DNA of 64,000 nucleotides. Source: an uncultured Bacteroidota bacterium (GTDB lineage Bacteria > Bacteroidota > Bacteroidia > Flavobacteriales > Flavobacteriaceae). Within the stretch, counting starts at the first letter, position 1. Each line of letters starts with the position of its first letter. The notes under the pieces were generated by a model, which worked only from the letters and a program-made list of their open reading frames with translations, was not told the origin of the DNA and searched no databases. Below, piece after piece: positions 9,356 through 18,150 of this stretch. Location of the stretch: positions 1-64,000 of the forward strand of contig CAILWV010000067.1 of the NCBI GenBank assembly GCA_903838055.1, written 5' to 3'. The translations under genes and the position numbers were made by a program.

Positions 9356-10078
9356 TTATTTATTTGCATTTTTATTTACATAAGGCTTTTTGCCTAGTGG
9401 TGGTTTTTTATAACCTTGTATTTTTAAATTTTTCTGACCAGGTACTAACGATTTGTTAGTTACTTTTTTGTTAGTTCTGATTAAATCATTAGTAGTAGAT
9501 AATTCTTCTTCACTACCTAAAAGATTTATTGTCCCTTCGGATAGTTCATACAAATGCTCAAAAATAACCGTATCGGTAACGGTGTCTTTATTCCAACTCA
9601 AATAAGACTTTTTCATGTGATTGGCAATAACTTTCACCAATGCACTTTTCATCTCTCCTTCCTCCCATTTATTGGCAACTTCAATCATATATTTGATATT
9701 GTTACCATAAAAACGGTATTTCGGGTTTTTCTGAGGATACGATAAACGCTCGGGTTTTAAGTTAATTACCTCGCGTGTCGGAATCGGATAAGGTGAATCT
9801 ACATCCAACATGAAATCGGCCATAATAAAAATTTGGTCCCATAACTTATGCTGAAAATCAGGTACATCGCGTAAATGCGGATTCAAACTACCCATTACCT
9901 GAATAATATAACGTGCCGCTTTGTTGCGTTCCTCTCTATCTGGAATAACCTTAGCCTGATCGATCAATTTTTGCAAATGACGACCATATTCCGGAATTAT
10001 TAAATGCGGTCTTTCGGCGTTGTATTCTAAATTGAAAACAACGTCGTTAGCATTCTCTTTGATATATTTTGGTACCAT
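9356..10078 (-). CDS. DUF4290 domain-containing protein
   Basis: A 240-residue soluble protein of unknown function that I recognise as the Bacteroidota DUF4290 family. It is mostly helical (LEYNAERPHLIIPEYGRHLQKLIDQA at residues 17-42) with a low-complexity basic C-terminal tail (GQKNLKIQGYKKPPLGKKPYVNKNANK). No catalytic motif is visible. It sits between the DUF493 gene (1 bp away) and murA on the same strand, so the three are likely one operon; the association with murA suggests, but does not show, an envelope-related job. Confidence 0.85.
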   Translation of the reverse strand: MVPKYIKENANDVVFNLEYNAERPHLIIPEYGRHLQKLIDQAKVIPDREERNKAARYIIQVMGSLNPHLRDVPDFQHKLWDQIFIMADFMLDVDSPYPIPTREVINLKPERLSYPQKNPKYRFYGNNIKYMIEVANKWEEGEMKSALVKVIANHMKKSYLSWNKDTVTDTVIFEHLYELSEGTINLLGSEEELSTTNDLIRTNKKVTNKSLVPGQKNLKIQGYKKPPLGKKPYVNKNANK

Positions 10079-10079
10079 A

Positions 10080-10364
10080 TTAAAATGAAATTATTCCTTC
10101 AATTGTAGAAACTTCAATGTATTTTTCAACTACATCTGCGGGAGAATTCATCGTTACATTAACCGAGACACTAGTGTATTTTCCTGCTTTAGATTGTTGG
10201 GTTTTAATAACAGCACCCATATTATCAAAAGCATTTTCTACCTCTTCAATTTTCTTAGTATCCGTTGGAACAATGAATTTGTAAAGGTATTCTGATGGCC
10301 AACTAGAAGTATTATTTAATTCTTCTTTTAAGCGAATATAAAATTCTTCGGTCTTTTTATCCAT
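10080..10364 (-). CDS. DUF493 family protein (YbeD-like)
   Basis: Small cytoplasmic protein with the alpha-beta fold of the DUF493/YbeD family (PSEYLYKFIVPTD...TSVSVNVTMNSPADVVEKYIEVSTIEGIISF). I start it at MDKKTEEFYIRL (10364, 94 residues), because the 10-residue extension in the track ORF (MYICVYFNYR) does not look like the family and lies in an AT-rich leader. The stop is 1 bp from the DUF4290 start. Function is unknown; YbeD-type proteins are thought to be regulatory. Confidence 0.85.
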   Translation of the reverse strand: MDKKTEEFYIRLKEELNNTSSWPSEYLYKFIVPTDTKKIEEVENAFDNMGAVIKTQQSKAGKYTSVSVNVTMNSPADVVEKYIEVSTIEGIISF

Positions 10365-10439
10365 TCTATAATTAAAATATACGCAAATATACATTTTTGA
10401 TATTATATATTAGATATAGCCTATTAGATTTTTAAGATT

Positions 10440-10706
10440 TAGGAGAGTATTTTCAGGAGCGAATGGCTTGCGCATTTCAGTAAACGTAATTCCTGCTTTT
10501 CGCACCTCAAGGCGGTTTGCTTCAATCAGGGCTAGAAAGGTTTTGTCTTTTGTGAAAATAAAATTTATTTCAAAACACTTTAAATTTAAAAAGCTCAGTG
10601 AAAATGAAATAAAGTTTTCCGCTAACAGCTTGCAGGCGTCAAAGCTCCTATAGAACTGATTTGCAATCCGTGACAGATGGCGCGGATTTGCAATCCGTGC
10701 CCACAA
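10440..10706. repeat. Probable interspersed repeat remnant with GATTTGCAATCCGTG copies
   Basis: This intergenic stretch contains GATTTGCAATCCGTG twice (10658-10672 and 10685-10699, 27 bp apart). The open frame on the minus strand (98 residues, RIANPRHLSRIANQFYRSFDACKLLAE) reads like translated interspersed repeat rather than a protein. I recall similar RIANPR/FDACKLLAE fragments scattered in flavobacterial genomes, which supports a repeat, not a gene. Confidence 0.55.
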
Positions 10707-10718
10707 TTATCTCAAACA

Positions 10719-10755
10719 AAAAAAATACAACTTTTTACAGTTGTATTTTTTTTAT
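10719..10755 (-). terminator. Terminator after the lipoprotein gene
   Basis: The inverted repeat AAAAAATACAAC / GTTGTATTTTTT with A- and T-runs on both sides can work in either direction; it lies 37 bp after the minus-strand lipoprotein gene. Confidence 0.75.
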
Positions 10756-10791
10756 AATTTCGTTTTATAGTCTCTAAAATTGCATTCTATT

Positions 10792-11853
10792 TTAATTTTT
10801 AACACATCTAACAGATAATCCGCTGCTTTTAATAGCGCCACTTCTTACCAATTGGTCAGTTGAGCTATTTACATTTCTAGACCAAACAATATCAGAAGCG
10901 GTACTTCCTGTTGTTGTAGCACTCCACCAGTAAGTAACTTTAGTTTTTCCTTTAAATAAATCTGCAAGAGCAGGAGCAGGGGCAGGCGGAACTACAGGTG
11001 CAGGTAAGTGATAATTTAAATAACCTGTTCCCGCAGGAACTGCAGTAAATCCGGATTGGTTAGTAGCATAATTTGTAGTTACATCCCAAGTTGAAGTAGC
11101 AGAATTTTCTTTTAGTTTACTTCCTGCTTCATTTTCTCCACCTAAAAAAGTTGCTAAGTTAGACCACTCGGTATCTGTTGGAATATGCCATCCAGCAGGA
11201 GCTAAGCCTCTTGGATCAGTAATTGCATACCAGTTGTATAATTTTCCGTAAATAGGGCCATTTGCAGTGTCGTTTTCATAATAACACCAAGCTCCTGTTG
11301 TTAGAGCTTCCCATTGGGTTACGTCTGTTACTTGCGGAATATCATCCCCATTTTTGTATTTAGTAACCTCTAAGTTTTTCTTCATCCATTCTACTCCGTT
11401 TAATTTTACAGAATCATAATGTCCACCATCAATATCTGTAACGCCACCTCCACTTGTATACAATATATTTAAAGTGTTAAACGATATTTGGGTTCCGTAA
11501 ACAGTACCATTACTATCCGTAGCATATGCTCTTGCATAATAAGTTGTATTAGCGGATAAAGGAGAAAGTGTGCTTGTAAAGCTTGTAGCTGTTACACTAA
11601 CAACTTCTGTAGTATGTAACCCAGAAACAGTAGGATTTGGAGAAGTGCTCCAGCAAATTCCTGCTGCTGAAACTGCATTTTGACCATAAGTTACTACTCC
11701 AACACATTTAGCATTTGTGAAATTAATATTTTCCACACTATAGGTTTGAACTTTTAATAACCCTATTGAACTATTGGTTCCTGAAACAGAATCACTTTTG
11801 CTACAGCTAAATAAGAATAAAGATAAAAAGGATAAATACAGAAAATTTTTCAT
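10792..11853 (-). CDS. Lipoprotein with Fibrobacter-type major paralogous domain
   Basis: A 353-residue surface or periplasmic lipoprotein. The start MKNFLYLSFLSLFLFSCSKSD is a type II signal with the lipidated Cys at position 17. Residues about 35-125 form an Ig/fibronectin-like beta domain with the CWSTSPNPT / YYARAYATDSNGTVYG pattern. From about 140 the TIGR02145 (Fib_succ_major) pattern appears: GVEWMKKNLEVTKYKNGDDIP, YGKLYNWYAI, GWHIPTDTEWSNL, WWSATT and the closing GLSVRCVKN. A Pro/Ala run (HLPAPVVPPAPAPALADL) interrupts the domain. Function is unknown; probably carbohydrate- or surface-related. Monocistronic. Confidence 0.85.
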   Translation of the reverse strand: MKNFLYLSFLSLFLFSCSKSDSVSGTNSSIGLLKVQTYSVENINFTNAKCVGVVTYGQNAVSAAGICWSTSPNPTVSGLHTTEVVSVTATSFTSTLSPLSANTTYYARAYATDSNGTVYGTQISFNTLNILYTSGGGVTDIDGGHYDSVKLNGVEWMKKNLEVTKYKNGDDIPQVTDVTQWEALTTGAWCYYENDTANGPIYGKLYNWYAITDPRGLAPAGWHIPTDTEWSNLATFLGGENEAGSKLKENSATSTWDVTTNYATNQSGFTAVPAGTGYLNYHLPAPVVPPAPAPALADLFKGKTKVTYWWSATTTGSTASDIVWSRNVNSSTDQLVRSGAIKSSGLSVRCVKN

Positions 11854-12062
11854 AATAAAAATAGGATATAATAGTAATTGTTTTCAAAAATAAACAAAAA
11901 AATCAATAAGTGAAATTTTTTATTTTAATGATAATGAATTATTCAGTTTTATATCCTTAAATTTAAGTACTTGTTCGCATTTATATTCATTAGAAAAAAA
12001 ATTAAAAACACCTCTAATTATCTAAAACAAATCAATAAATTTGCTCCTTATTTCCAAAAATT

Positions 12063-12596
12063 TTGAATAAAGAAATTGTAGTTATTATTGGTGGTCCCGG
12101 AACAGGAAAAACAACAATCATCGACGGCTTGTTAGCCAAAGGATATTGTTGCTATCCCGAGATTTCTCGCGAGGTAACTATGGAAGCTAAAAAACAAGGA
12201 ATAGAACAATTATTTCTTGAGAATCCACTGCTTTTTAGCGAACTACTATTAGAAGGCAGGAAAAAACAATTTCATAATGCAGTAGCTGAATCACACAAAG
12301 TTGTATTTCTAGATAGAGGAATCCCTGACGTATTGGCTTATATGCATTACATTGGCGATAGTTATCCGGCTTTTTTTGATCAAGCCTGCCGCGATCATAT
12401 TTATACAAAGATATTTTTACTTCCACCATGGGAAGAAATTTATGTTAGTGACGACGAACGATATGAAAATTTCGAACAAGCCAAACTAATCTTCAACCAT
12501 CTTACAGAAACCTATCAAAAATATGGCTACAATTTAATTGAAGTGCCTAAAGGAACTGTAGAAGAACGTATTCATTATATTATAAATCAATTATAA
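12063..12596 (+). CDS. P-loop AAA-type ATPase (AAA_28-like)
   Basis: A 177-residue nucleoside-triphosphatase with a perfect Walker A near the N-terminus (GGPGTGKTT, residues 9-17) and a kinase-like layout (FLDRGIPDVLAYMHY near 85, PPWEEIYVSDDERYENFEQA near 122). It resembles small AAA_28/NadR-kinase-like ATPases; the substrate is unknown. The start is TTG, which places the Walker A at the usual distance and follows an AT-rich leader. It ends 63 bp before recQ on the same strand. Confidence 0.75.
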   Translation: MNKEIVVIIGGPGTGKTTIIDGLLAKGYCCYPEISREVTMEAKKQGIEQLFLENPLLFSELLLEGRKKQFHNAVAESHKVVFLDRGIPDVLAYMHYIGDSYPAFFDQACRDHIYTKIFLLPPWEEIYVSDDERYENFEQAKLIFNHLTETYQKYGYNLIEVPKGTVEERIHYIINQL

Positions 12597-12659
12597 TCTC
12601 GTTTTTATTACATTTACGATATCTTAGCCTCGTAATTTCTAATTTGTAATTGATATTAA

Positions 12660-14555
12660 ATGTCCAATCCGTTAGTAATTCTAAAACAATACTGGAAACA
12701 CGAAGCGTTTAGAACACCGCAAGAAGAAATTATTGCAGCTGTTCTTGACGGAAAAGATACATTTGGTTTAATGCCAACTGGAGGAGGGAAGTCGGTTTGT
12801 TTTCAAGTTCCAGCAATGCTAATGGATGGAATTTGCTTAGTAATATCTCCTTTGGTTGCTCTAATGAAAGACCAAGTTCAAAACCTACAAAACAAAGGAA
12901 TTAAAGCTATTGCACTTACAGGAGGAATTGCTTCCGATGAAATTATTGATCTTTTAGATAATTGCCAATTTGGGAATTACAAGTTTTTATATCTTTCTCC
13001 CGAAAGATTACAAAGTGATTGGGTTTTAGAACGAATAAAAAACTTACCTATAAATTTAATTACAATTGACGAAGCACATTGTGTTTCCCAATGGGGACAT
13101 GACTTTAGACCTGCTTATTTAAAAATTGCAAAACTAAAAGAGTATTTTCCTAAAGTTCCTTTTTTGGCATTAACAGCATCGGCAACTAAAAGGGTGCAAG
13201 AAGATATTTTGGTACAATTGCAAATGAATAATCCTCAGATATTTACCAAATCATTTGCAAGAGAAAACCTAGCTTATATGGTTTTTAACGTAGAAGATAA
13301 ACTCCATTTGATGGAGCAAATTCTGAAGAAAAACCCACAGTCTTCTATTATTTATGTAAATAACAGAAAAGCTTGTTCTGAAACTGCTAACCAATTGCAA
13401 TCACTAGGATATTCTGCTACTTATTATCATGGCGGACTTTCATCTAAAGAGAAAGAAAAACAAATGCAGCTTTGGATGGATGAAAAAGTGCAAATTATAG
13501 TTGCTACAAATGCATTCGGAATGGGAATAGACAAGGCAAATGTGAAAACAGTAATCCATTTACATATCCCTCCAAATTTAGAAAACTATTACCAGGAAGC
13601 AGGTCGTGCAGGCAGAAATGGAGAAAAAGCATTCGCGGTTTTACTAACAAATCCATCCGATGTGATTCATGTGGAAGCCCAATTTTTAAGTATCCTATCA
13701 GATAAAGCATTTTTAAATTTAGTATTTGTCAAACTTTGCAATTATTTTCAGATTGCCTATGGCGAAGGAATAGATGAAAAATTTAGTTTCAACATCAATC
13801 ATTTTTGTACGAAATATTCATTTTCTGTATTAAAAGTTTACAATGCTTTGCAGTTTCTAGACAGACAAGGAATTCTTACCCTTTCACAAGAGTTTTCAGA
13901 AAAAATCACGCTTCAGTTTTGTATTCCATCCAAAGAAGTGATGCGTTATATTAGTTTAAATCCACAAGACGAAGAGGTAATTCTCACTATTTTGAGAACT
14001 AATCCGGGTGTTTATGAATCGCAATCGGTGCTAAACCTCTCTTTAATCGCAAAAAAATCTAATACTCCCGAAAATCAGATTCTAGCAATTCTTCATAAAC
14101 TAAATGAAAAAGGAATAATTGAGTTGAATGCTAAAAATAACGATGCTTCAATTACTTTTAATGAAGTTCGAGAAGATGATAGAACTATCAATAGAGTTTC
14201 TAAATATCTAGAAGCCCAAAATTTACTAAAGACCAACCAATTAAAATCGGTTTTGCATTATATTAAAGAAGATTCTATATGTAAAAGTAAATTATTGCTG
14301 GAATATTTTGGAGAAGTTGTAACTAATGATTGTGGAATTTGCTCTTACTGTATATCTAAAAATAAAAACAAAACAGATTTTATTGTCCTTGCTGAAAAAA
14401 TTATTGGTCTATTAAAAATTCAGGAATTGAATTCTAGAGATATTCAAAAATTATCTAAATATCCAAAAGACGATGTTATCTTTGTGCTTCAAAATTTATT
14501 GGATAACGATACCATTATGGTACAAGCCAATAATTTATATTCTATAAAAAAATAA
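12660..14555 (+). CDS. recQ: ATP-dependent DNA helicase RecQ (short form)
   Basis: Superfamily 2 3'-5' DNA helicase for recombination and fork repair. Helicase motifs are in order: MPTGGGKSVCFQVPA (Walker A, about 39-53), SPLVALMKDQ, TIDEAHCVSQWGHDFRPAY (DEAH, about 136-155), LTASAT, FGMGIDKANV and QEAGRAGRNG. The C-terminal part holds a winged-helix-like region and a late cysteine cluster (CKSKLLLEYF...CGICSYC, about 540-562) that should bind zinc. At 631 residues it lacks a clear HRDC domain. It ends 12 bp before fmt. Confidence 0.93.
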   Translation: MSNPLVILKQYWKHEAFRTPQEEIIAAVLDGKDTFGLMPTGGGKSVCFQVPAMLMDGICLVISPLVALMKDQVQNLQNKGIKAIALTGGIASDEIIDLLDNCQFGNYKFLYLSPERLQSDWVLERIKNLPINLITIDEAHCVSQWGHDFRPAYLKIAKLKEYFPKVPFLALTASATKRVQEDILVQLQMNNPQIFTKSFARENLAYMVFNVEDKLHLMEQILKKNPQSSIIYVNNRKACSETANQLQSLGYSATYYHGGLSSKEKEKQMQLWMDEKVQIIVATNAFGMGIDKANVKTVIHLHIPPNLENYYQEAGRAGRNGEKAFAVLLTNPSDVIHVEAQFLSILSDKAFLNLVFVKLCNYFQIAYGEGIDEKFSFNINHFCTKYSFSVLKVYNALQFLDRQGILTLSQEFSEKITLQFCIPSKEVMRYISLNPQDEEVILTILRTNPGVYESQSVLNLSLIAKKSNTPENQILAILHKLNEKGIIELNAKNNDASITFNEVREDDRTINRVSKYLEAQNLLKTNQLKSVLHYIKEDSICKSKLLLEYFGEVVTNDCGICSYCISKNKNKTDFIVLAEKIIGLLKIQELNSRDIQKLSKYPKDDVIFVLQNLLDNDTIMVQANNLYSIKK

Positions 14556-14567
14556 ACAATACTTGCC

Positions 14568-15515
14568 TTGGAAAAATTAAGAATCGTTTTTATGGGTACG
14601 CCCGAATTTGCAGTAGGTATTTTAGATACAATTCTGAAAAATAACTATGAAGTAGTTGGTGTAATAACGGCTGCGGATAAACCTGCTGGTCGTGGGCAAA
14701 AAATTAAATATTCAGCAGTAAAAGAATTTGCAATAGAAAACAACTTGCATTTATTGCAACCTACTAATTTAAAAGAGGAACATTTTTTAGAAGAATTAAG
14801 AAGTCTTAATGCAAATTTACAAGTAGTAGTTGCATTTAGAATGTTGCCAGAAGTAGTTTGGAAAATGCCGAAGTTTGGCACCTTTAATCTTCATGCGTCT
14901 TTACTTCCGGATTATCGAGGAGCAGCGCCTATTAATTGGGCAATCATAAACGGAGAAACCAAAACAGGAGTTACAACTTTTTTTATTGATGATAAAATTG
15001 ATACTGGCGCTATTATCTTAAGTAGGGAAACGCAAATTGCCGCTGATGAAAGTGCCGGCGACTTACACGATCGCTTAATGAATATTGGATGTGGAGCAGT
15101 TGTAGAAACTTTAGAATTAATAGAAAATGGAGATGCGAATACTACTATTCAAAAAGAATCTAGTGAGGATAAAACAGCATATAAACTAGATAAAGATAAT
15201 TGTAAAATAGATTTTTCAAAAAAAGGAATAGAAATCTATAATCTTATTCGTGGTCTATCGCCTTATCCAAGTTCGTGGTGTACAATTAAAGATGACGAAA
15301 CGGAATGGGCAGTTAAAATATATGAAGCAAAGTTAGAATTAGTATCCCATTCAGAAACTATTGGAAAATTGTTGATTTCTAAGAAAGAGTTAAAGATTGC
15401 AGTTGTTGATGGTTACTTAGAAATAATAAGTTTACAATTTCCTGGCAAGAAAAGAATGAATACTGCTGAATTATTAAATGGAATGACGATTTCTAGTACT
15501 GCAAAAGCTTTGTAA
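14568..15515 (+). CDS. fmt: Methionyl-tRNA formyltransferase
   Basis: Formylates initiator Met-tRNA using 10-formyltetrahydrofolate. At 315 residues it has normal length: N-terminal formyltransferase fold (RIVFMGTPEFAVGILD), the folate/catalytic segment FNLHASLLPDYRGAAPINWAI near 105-125 (Asn-His and downstream Asp expected), and a C-terminal OB-like domain. The start is TTG, giving the expected N-terminus directly before RIVFMGTPEF; no ATG is available there. The 12-bp gap from recQ suggests co-transcription. Confidence 0.94.
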   Translation: MEKLRIVFMGTPEFAVGILDTILKNNYEVVGVITAADKPAGRGQKIKYSAVKEFAIENNLHLLQPTNLKEEHFLEELRSLNANLQVVVAFRMLPEVVWKMPKFGTFNLHASLLPDYRGAAPINWAIINGETKTGVTTFFIDDKIDTGAIILSRETQIAADESAGDLHDRLMNIGCGAVVETLELIENGDANTTIQKESSEDKTAYKLDKDNCKIDFSKKGIEIYNLIRGLSPYPSSWCTIKDDETEWAVKIYEAKLELVSHSETIGKLLISKKELKIAVVDGYLEIISLQFPGKKRMNTAELLNGMTISSTAKAL

Positions 15516-15622
15516 AGTATTGAAATCATTGAAAAAACAACCCAAATAAAGCCGTAAAACCCTTGTTTTATTAACAAAACAAATGAGTTATCAACAAAAT
15601 CGCCTAAAATGATAGGTATCAC

Positions 15623-15652
15623 TTGTGTAGTGTGTAATTTCTACTAAATTTG
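15623..15652 (+). promoter_or_regulatory. Bacteroidota-type promoter of the HU gene
   Basis: TTG (15623-15625), 19 bp, then TAAATTTG (15645-15652) fits the TTTG-N19-TANNTTTG consensus of the Bacteroidota primary sigma factor. It lies about 45 bp before the HU start codon. Confidence 0.7.
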
Positions 15653-15697
15653 TTTTCATTAAAAACAATGTTTAACCAACAATTAATAACTATTATT

Positions 15698-15970
15698 ATG
15701 AACAAATCAGAATTAATCGATGCTATTGCTGCAGATGCAGGAATTACAAAAGCTGCTGCAAAATTAGCTTTAGAGTCATTTTTAGGGAATGTAGGATCAA
15801 CTTTGAAAAAAGGTGGTAGAGTTTCTTTAGTAGGTTTCGGATCATGGTCAGTTTCTAACAGAGCTGCAAGAGATGGAAGAAATCCTCAAACTGGAAAAAC
15901 TATCAAAATTGCTGCTAAAAATGTAGTGAAATTTAAAGCTGGTGCTGAATTAGAAGGTTCAGTAAACTAG
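15698..15970 (+). CDS. hup: HU family DNA-binding protein
   Basis: A 90-residue nucleoid protein. MNKSELIDAIAADAGITKAAAKLALESFLGNVGSTLKKGGRVSLVGFG... is a full HU sequence, with the DNA-binding beta-arm at RAARDGRNPQTGKTIKI (about 56-72). The start is the ATG at 15698; the track ORF adds 16 residues that lie between the promoter and this ATG and are not HU-like. Its own promoter and terminator bracket it, so it is monocistronic. Confidence 0.95.
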   Translation: MNKSELIDAIAADAGITKAAAKLALESFLGNVGSTLKKGGRVSLVGFGSWSVSNRAARDGRNPQTGKTIKIAAKNVVKFKAGAELEGSVN

Positions 15971-15992
15971 TCTAATTTTATTATCAAATATA

Positions 15993-16021
15993 AAAATCAC
16001 GCAATTTGCGTGATTTTTTTT
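15993..16021 (+). terminator. Rho-independent terminator after HU
   Basis: AAAATCACGCAA / TTGCGTGATTTT stem followed by a run of Ts, 22 bp after the HU stop. Confidence 0.9.
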
Positions 16022-16065
16022 TGATTATATTGGTATTATTTGTATTTTTAAATAAAATTGTTCAA

Positions 16066-16626
16066 ATGATTTCAGAAAAACTAAACAAAGGACAAATTCT
16101 AATTGCCGAGCCATCTATTCTGGGAGATGTTTCTTTTAATAGATCTGTAATATTGTTAGCAGAGCATAATGAAGAAGGTTCTGTTGGTTTTATTTTGAAT
16201 AAACCTTTAGAGTACACGATAAGTGATCTACTTCCTGAAATTGAAGCCTCATTTAAGATATACAATGGCGGTCCTGTTGAACAAGATAATCTATATTTTA
16301 TTCATACTATTCCCAATCTTATAACAAATAGTATAGAAATATCCAACGGTATTTATTGGGGAGGAGATTTTGAATTGACCAAAAGTCTTATTAATGAAAG
16401 GAAAATAAACAAAGAAGATATTCGTTTTTTTCTTGGATATACAGGCTGGGAATTCAATCAATTAGTGGCTGAACTACATGATAATTCTTGGATTGTTGCA
16501 AATAACAATTATAATAAAGAAATATTGAGCAAGTCTTCTAAAAAGTTTTGGAAAGAAAAAATCACTGAATTGGGAGGAGACTATTTAATATGGTCTAATG
16601 CTCCAGAAAATCCAAATTTAAACTAG
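16066..16626 (+). CDS. YqgE/AlgH family protein
   Basis: A 186-residue cytoplasmic protein of the YqgE/AlgH (DUF179) family. Visible signatures are KGQILIAEPSILGDVSFNRSVILLAEHNEEGSVGFILNKPL at the N-terminus, YNGGPVEQDNLYFIHT near 65-80 and GYTGWEFNQL near 125. The start is the ATG at 16066; the track ORF begins with hydrophobic residues encoded inside the HU terminator region and is not native. The gene overlaps the convergent aminotransferase gene by 9 bp. Biochemical role unknown; often linked to transcriptional regulation. Confidence 0.92.
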   Translation: MISEKLNKGQILIAEPSILGDVSFNRSVILLAEHNEEGSVGFILNKPLEYTISDLLPEIEASFKIYNGGPVEQDNLYFIHTIPNLITNSIEISNGIYWGGDFELTKSLINERKINKEDIRFFLGYTGWEFNQLVAELHDNSWIVANNNYNKEILSKSSKKFWKEKITELGGDYLIWSNAPENPNLN

Positions 16627-17448
16627 TTCGTTTAATTTTATTAGTAACTGATTAGCCAAATTAGTAGTATAGGATTTTTTGCGATATTTGGTAATTGGTT
16701 GAATTCCAGTTATTACATTGGTAATAAATAATTCATCGGCTTTTTGTAAATCAAATGGTGAAATTGGTTTTTCAACCACTTCTAGTTCTTCAATCTTTCT
16801 TGCAATTGCTAGTATTTGCTTTCTAATTATTCCATTTAGGCATCCTTCATTAATAGGAGGGGTAATAAGAGTATTTCCCATTAGCATAAATAAATTACCG
16901 TTCAACGCTTCAACTACATTTTTCTCATTGTTTAATAACAGGCAATTTTGAAGATCGTTTTCTTGTGCATAAATACCTCCTGTAATGTTGATCATTTTAT
17001 TGGTGGTTTTTATTGTAGAAAGCAACTGCTTAGAGATAAAAAAATCTTTATATAAATCAACTTCATAATCAGCATTGCTAATAGAATAAATTTTTGATTC
17101 TAAAGCGGAAGCATGAATTACATAAGATATTGTTCTTGTTTCTGGGGTATAAAATCCACCATCGTTTCTAAATACAGTAAATCGAATTCTTGCAGAATCT
17201 CCACAATTATTTTTTATGGCTGTATTTAGAATTTGATTTTCAATAAATTCTAAAGTAAAGTTTGTTGGAATTTGCATTCGCACAATTCGCATAGAAGCCA
17301 TTAATCTAAAGTAATGGTCCTCTAAGAAAAGTATTTTATTGTTAACTACTTTTAAAGTATCAAAAACGCCATCACCATATAAAAAACTTCTGTTTGAGGC
17401 CGATAATAAACTATTGGATGGGAGGAAGGAACCGTTATAATTAATCAT
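16618..17448 (-). CDS. Class IV PLP-dependent aminotransferase (BCAT/ADC-lyase family)
   Basis: A 276-residue fold-type IV PLP enzyme. Family marks are the early RSFLYGDGVFDTLKV (about 19-33), the Lys in STIKTTNKMINITGGIYAQENDLQNCLLLN (Schiff-base Lys near 147), and the C-terminal CLNGIIRKQIL and ADELFITNVITGIQPI segments. This family includes branched-chain aminotransferases, D-amino-acid transaminases and 4-amino-4-deoxychorismate lyase (PabC). The length and the single-copy setting fit PabC, but the sequence does not settle it. Convergent, 9-bp overlap with yqgE. Confidence 0.85.
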   Translation of the reverse strand: MINYNGSFLPSNSLLSASNRSFLYGDGVFDTLKVVNNKILFLEDHYFRLMASMRIVRMQIPTNFTLEFIENQILNTAIKNNCGDSARIRFTVFRNDGGFYTPETRTISYVIHASALESKIYSISNADYEVDLYKDFFISKQLLSTIKTTNKMINITGGIYAQENDLQNCLLLNNEKNVVEALNGNLFMLMGNTLITPPINEGCLNGIIRKQILAIARKIEELEVVEKPISPFDLQKADELFITNVITGIQPITKYRKKSYTTNLANQLLIKLNELV

Positions 17449-17506
17449 ACTAATTCTTGTTAGAGAAACAAGGCAAATATAAATTATTAAAACGATTTAT
17501 AATGGA

Positions 17507-17899
17507 TTAAACAGAACCAATAACGTGTTTTAAATCGGAAACTTGGTTTTCCCATAATTGTTTAGATTCATCTAGTTCGTCTTCTTCAGCAAAATCAACG
17601 ATCATAAGCGAAACATCTTTTGTAATCTCGTCTTCTAAAATTCGAATTTCAAAATAATATTCAGTGTCATTTTTATCTTCGTCAATCCATTTGAATTTTA
17701 CTTTTTCTCCAGATTTTTTTGAAGCTAATCGAGCATTTTCCTCTGAATCATTCCATTCGAAAGTAAAAAATTCCCCACGGGAGTTAACTTTATCCGCAAA
17801 CCATTCTTGCAAACCTGAAGGTGAAGAAATATATTGATATAATAATTGAGGTGATGAATTAATAGGAAATTCAATCTCGTAACGAACTTTAGGCGTCAT
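17507..17899 (-). CDS. START-like domain protein (SRPBCC/AHSA1 family)
   Basis: A 130-residue soluble protein with the start MTPKVRYEIEFPINSSPQLLYQYISSPSGLQEWFADKVN, typical of SRPBCC/START-like ligand-binding folds in Bacteroidota. The remaining sequence is acidic (EDEITKDVSLMIVDFAEEDELDESKQ). Ligand and role unknown. It lies 58 bp upstream of the aminotransferase gene on the same strand, possibly co-transcribed, and its 5' side faces the tRNA-Met promoter, so it borders the accessory block. Confidence 0.8.
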   Translation of the reverse strand: MTPKVRYEIEFPINSSPQLLYQYISSPSGLQEWFADKVNSRGEFFTFEWNDSEENARLASKKSGEKVKFKWIDEDKNDTEYYFEIRILEDEITKDVSLMIVDFAEEDELDESKQLWENQVSDLKHVIGSV

Positions 17900-17978
17900 A
17901 TAATAAATTTTTATAAATATATAATTTTTATTTAAAAAACAGCAATAGAAAAAAATATTTTATTTTCTTAAACTAATA

Positions 17979-18009
17979 TTTGTATGCTGTAATATTAGTA
18001 TTATATTTG
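17979..18009 (+). promoter_or_regulatory. Promoter of tRNA-Met
   Basis: TTTG (17979-17982), exactly 19 bp, then TATATTTG (18002-18009): a perfect match to the Bacteroidota consensus, 32 bp before the tRNA. Confidence 0.8.
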
Positions 18010-18040
18010 CACCCGCGTTGCAAAGCGCATAGCCCATTAT

Positions 18041-18114
18041 GGCGAGGTAGCTCAGTCGGTTAGAGCGCAGGATTCATAACCCTGAGGTCGGGAGTTCAAA
18101 TCTCCCTCTCGCTA
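18041..18114 (+). tRNA. tRNA-Met (CAT anticodon)
   Basis: A 74-nt cloverleaf without encoded CCA: acceptor GGCGAGG with TCTCGCT (G-U at 1:72 and 7:66) and discriminator A, D-arm AGCTCAGTCGGTTAGAGC, anticodon loop TTCATAA, T-arm GGGAG-TTCAAAT-CTCCC. The paired 1:72 end fits elongator rather than initiator tRNA-Met. Its 3' part is the integration site for the accessory islands that follow. Confidence 0.95.
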
Positions 18115-18115
18115 C
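18069..18115 (+). repeat. Attachment site 1 (att core within tRNA-Met)
   Basis: The 47 bp from AGGATTCATAACC to CTCGCTAC recur perfectly at 35721-35767, and the last 43 bp recur at 43293 (two differences) and 48052 (perfect). This is the tRNA-borne copy; it marks the left boundary of the islands and keeps the tRNA intact. Confidence 0.93.
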
Positions 18116-18117
18116 AG

Positions 18118-18150
18118 AAATCTTCACAGAAATGTGAAGATTTTTTTTGG
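18118..18150 (+). terminator. Terminator after tRNA-Met, supplied by island 1
   Basis: AAATCTTCACA / TGTGAAGATTT with a GAAA loop and eight Ts starts 3 bp after the att core. It lies inside island 1, so it replaces the tRNA's own terminator. Confidence 0.88.

Noticed and set aside
10410-10706. 98-residue ORF on the minus strand
   Set aside because: Composition and internal DNA repeats fit an interspersed repeat; reported as repeat instead.
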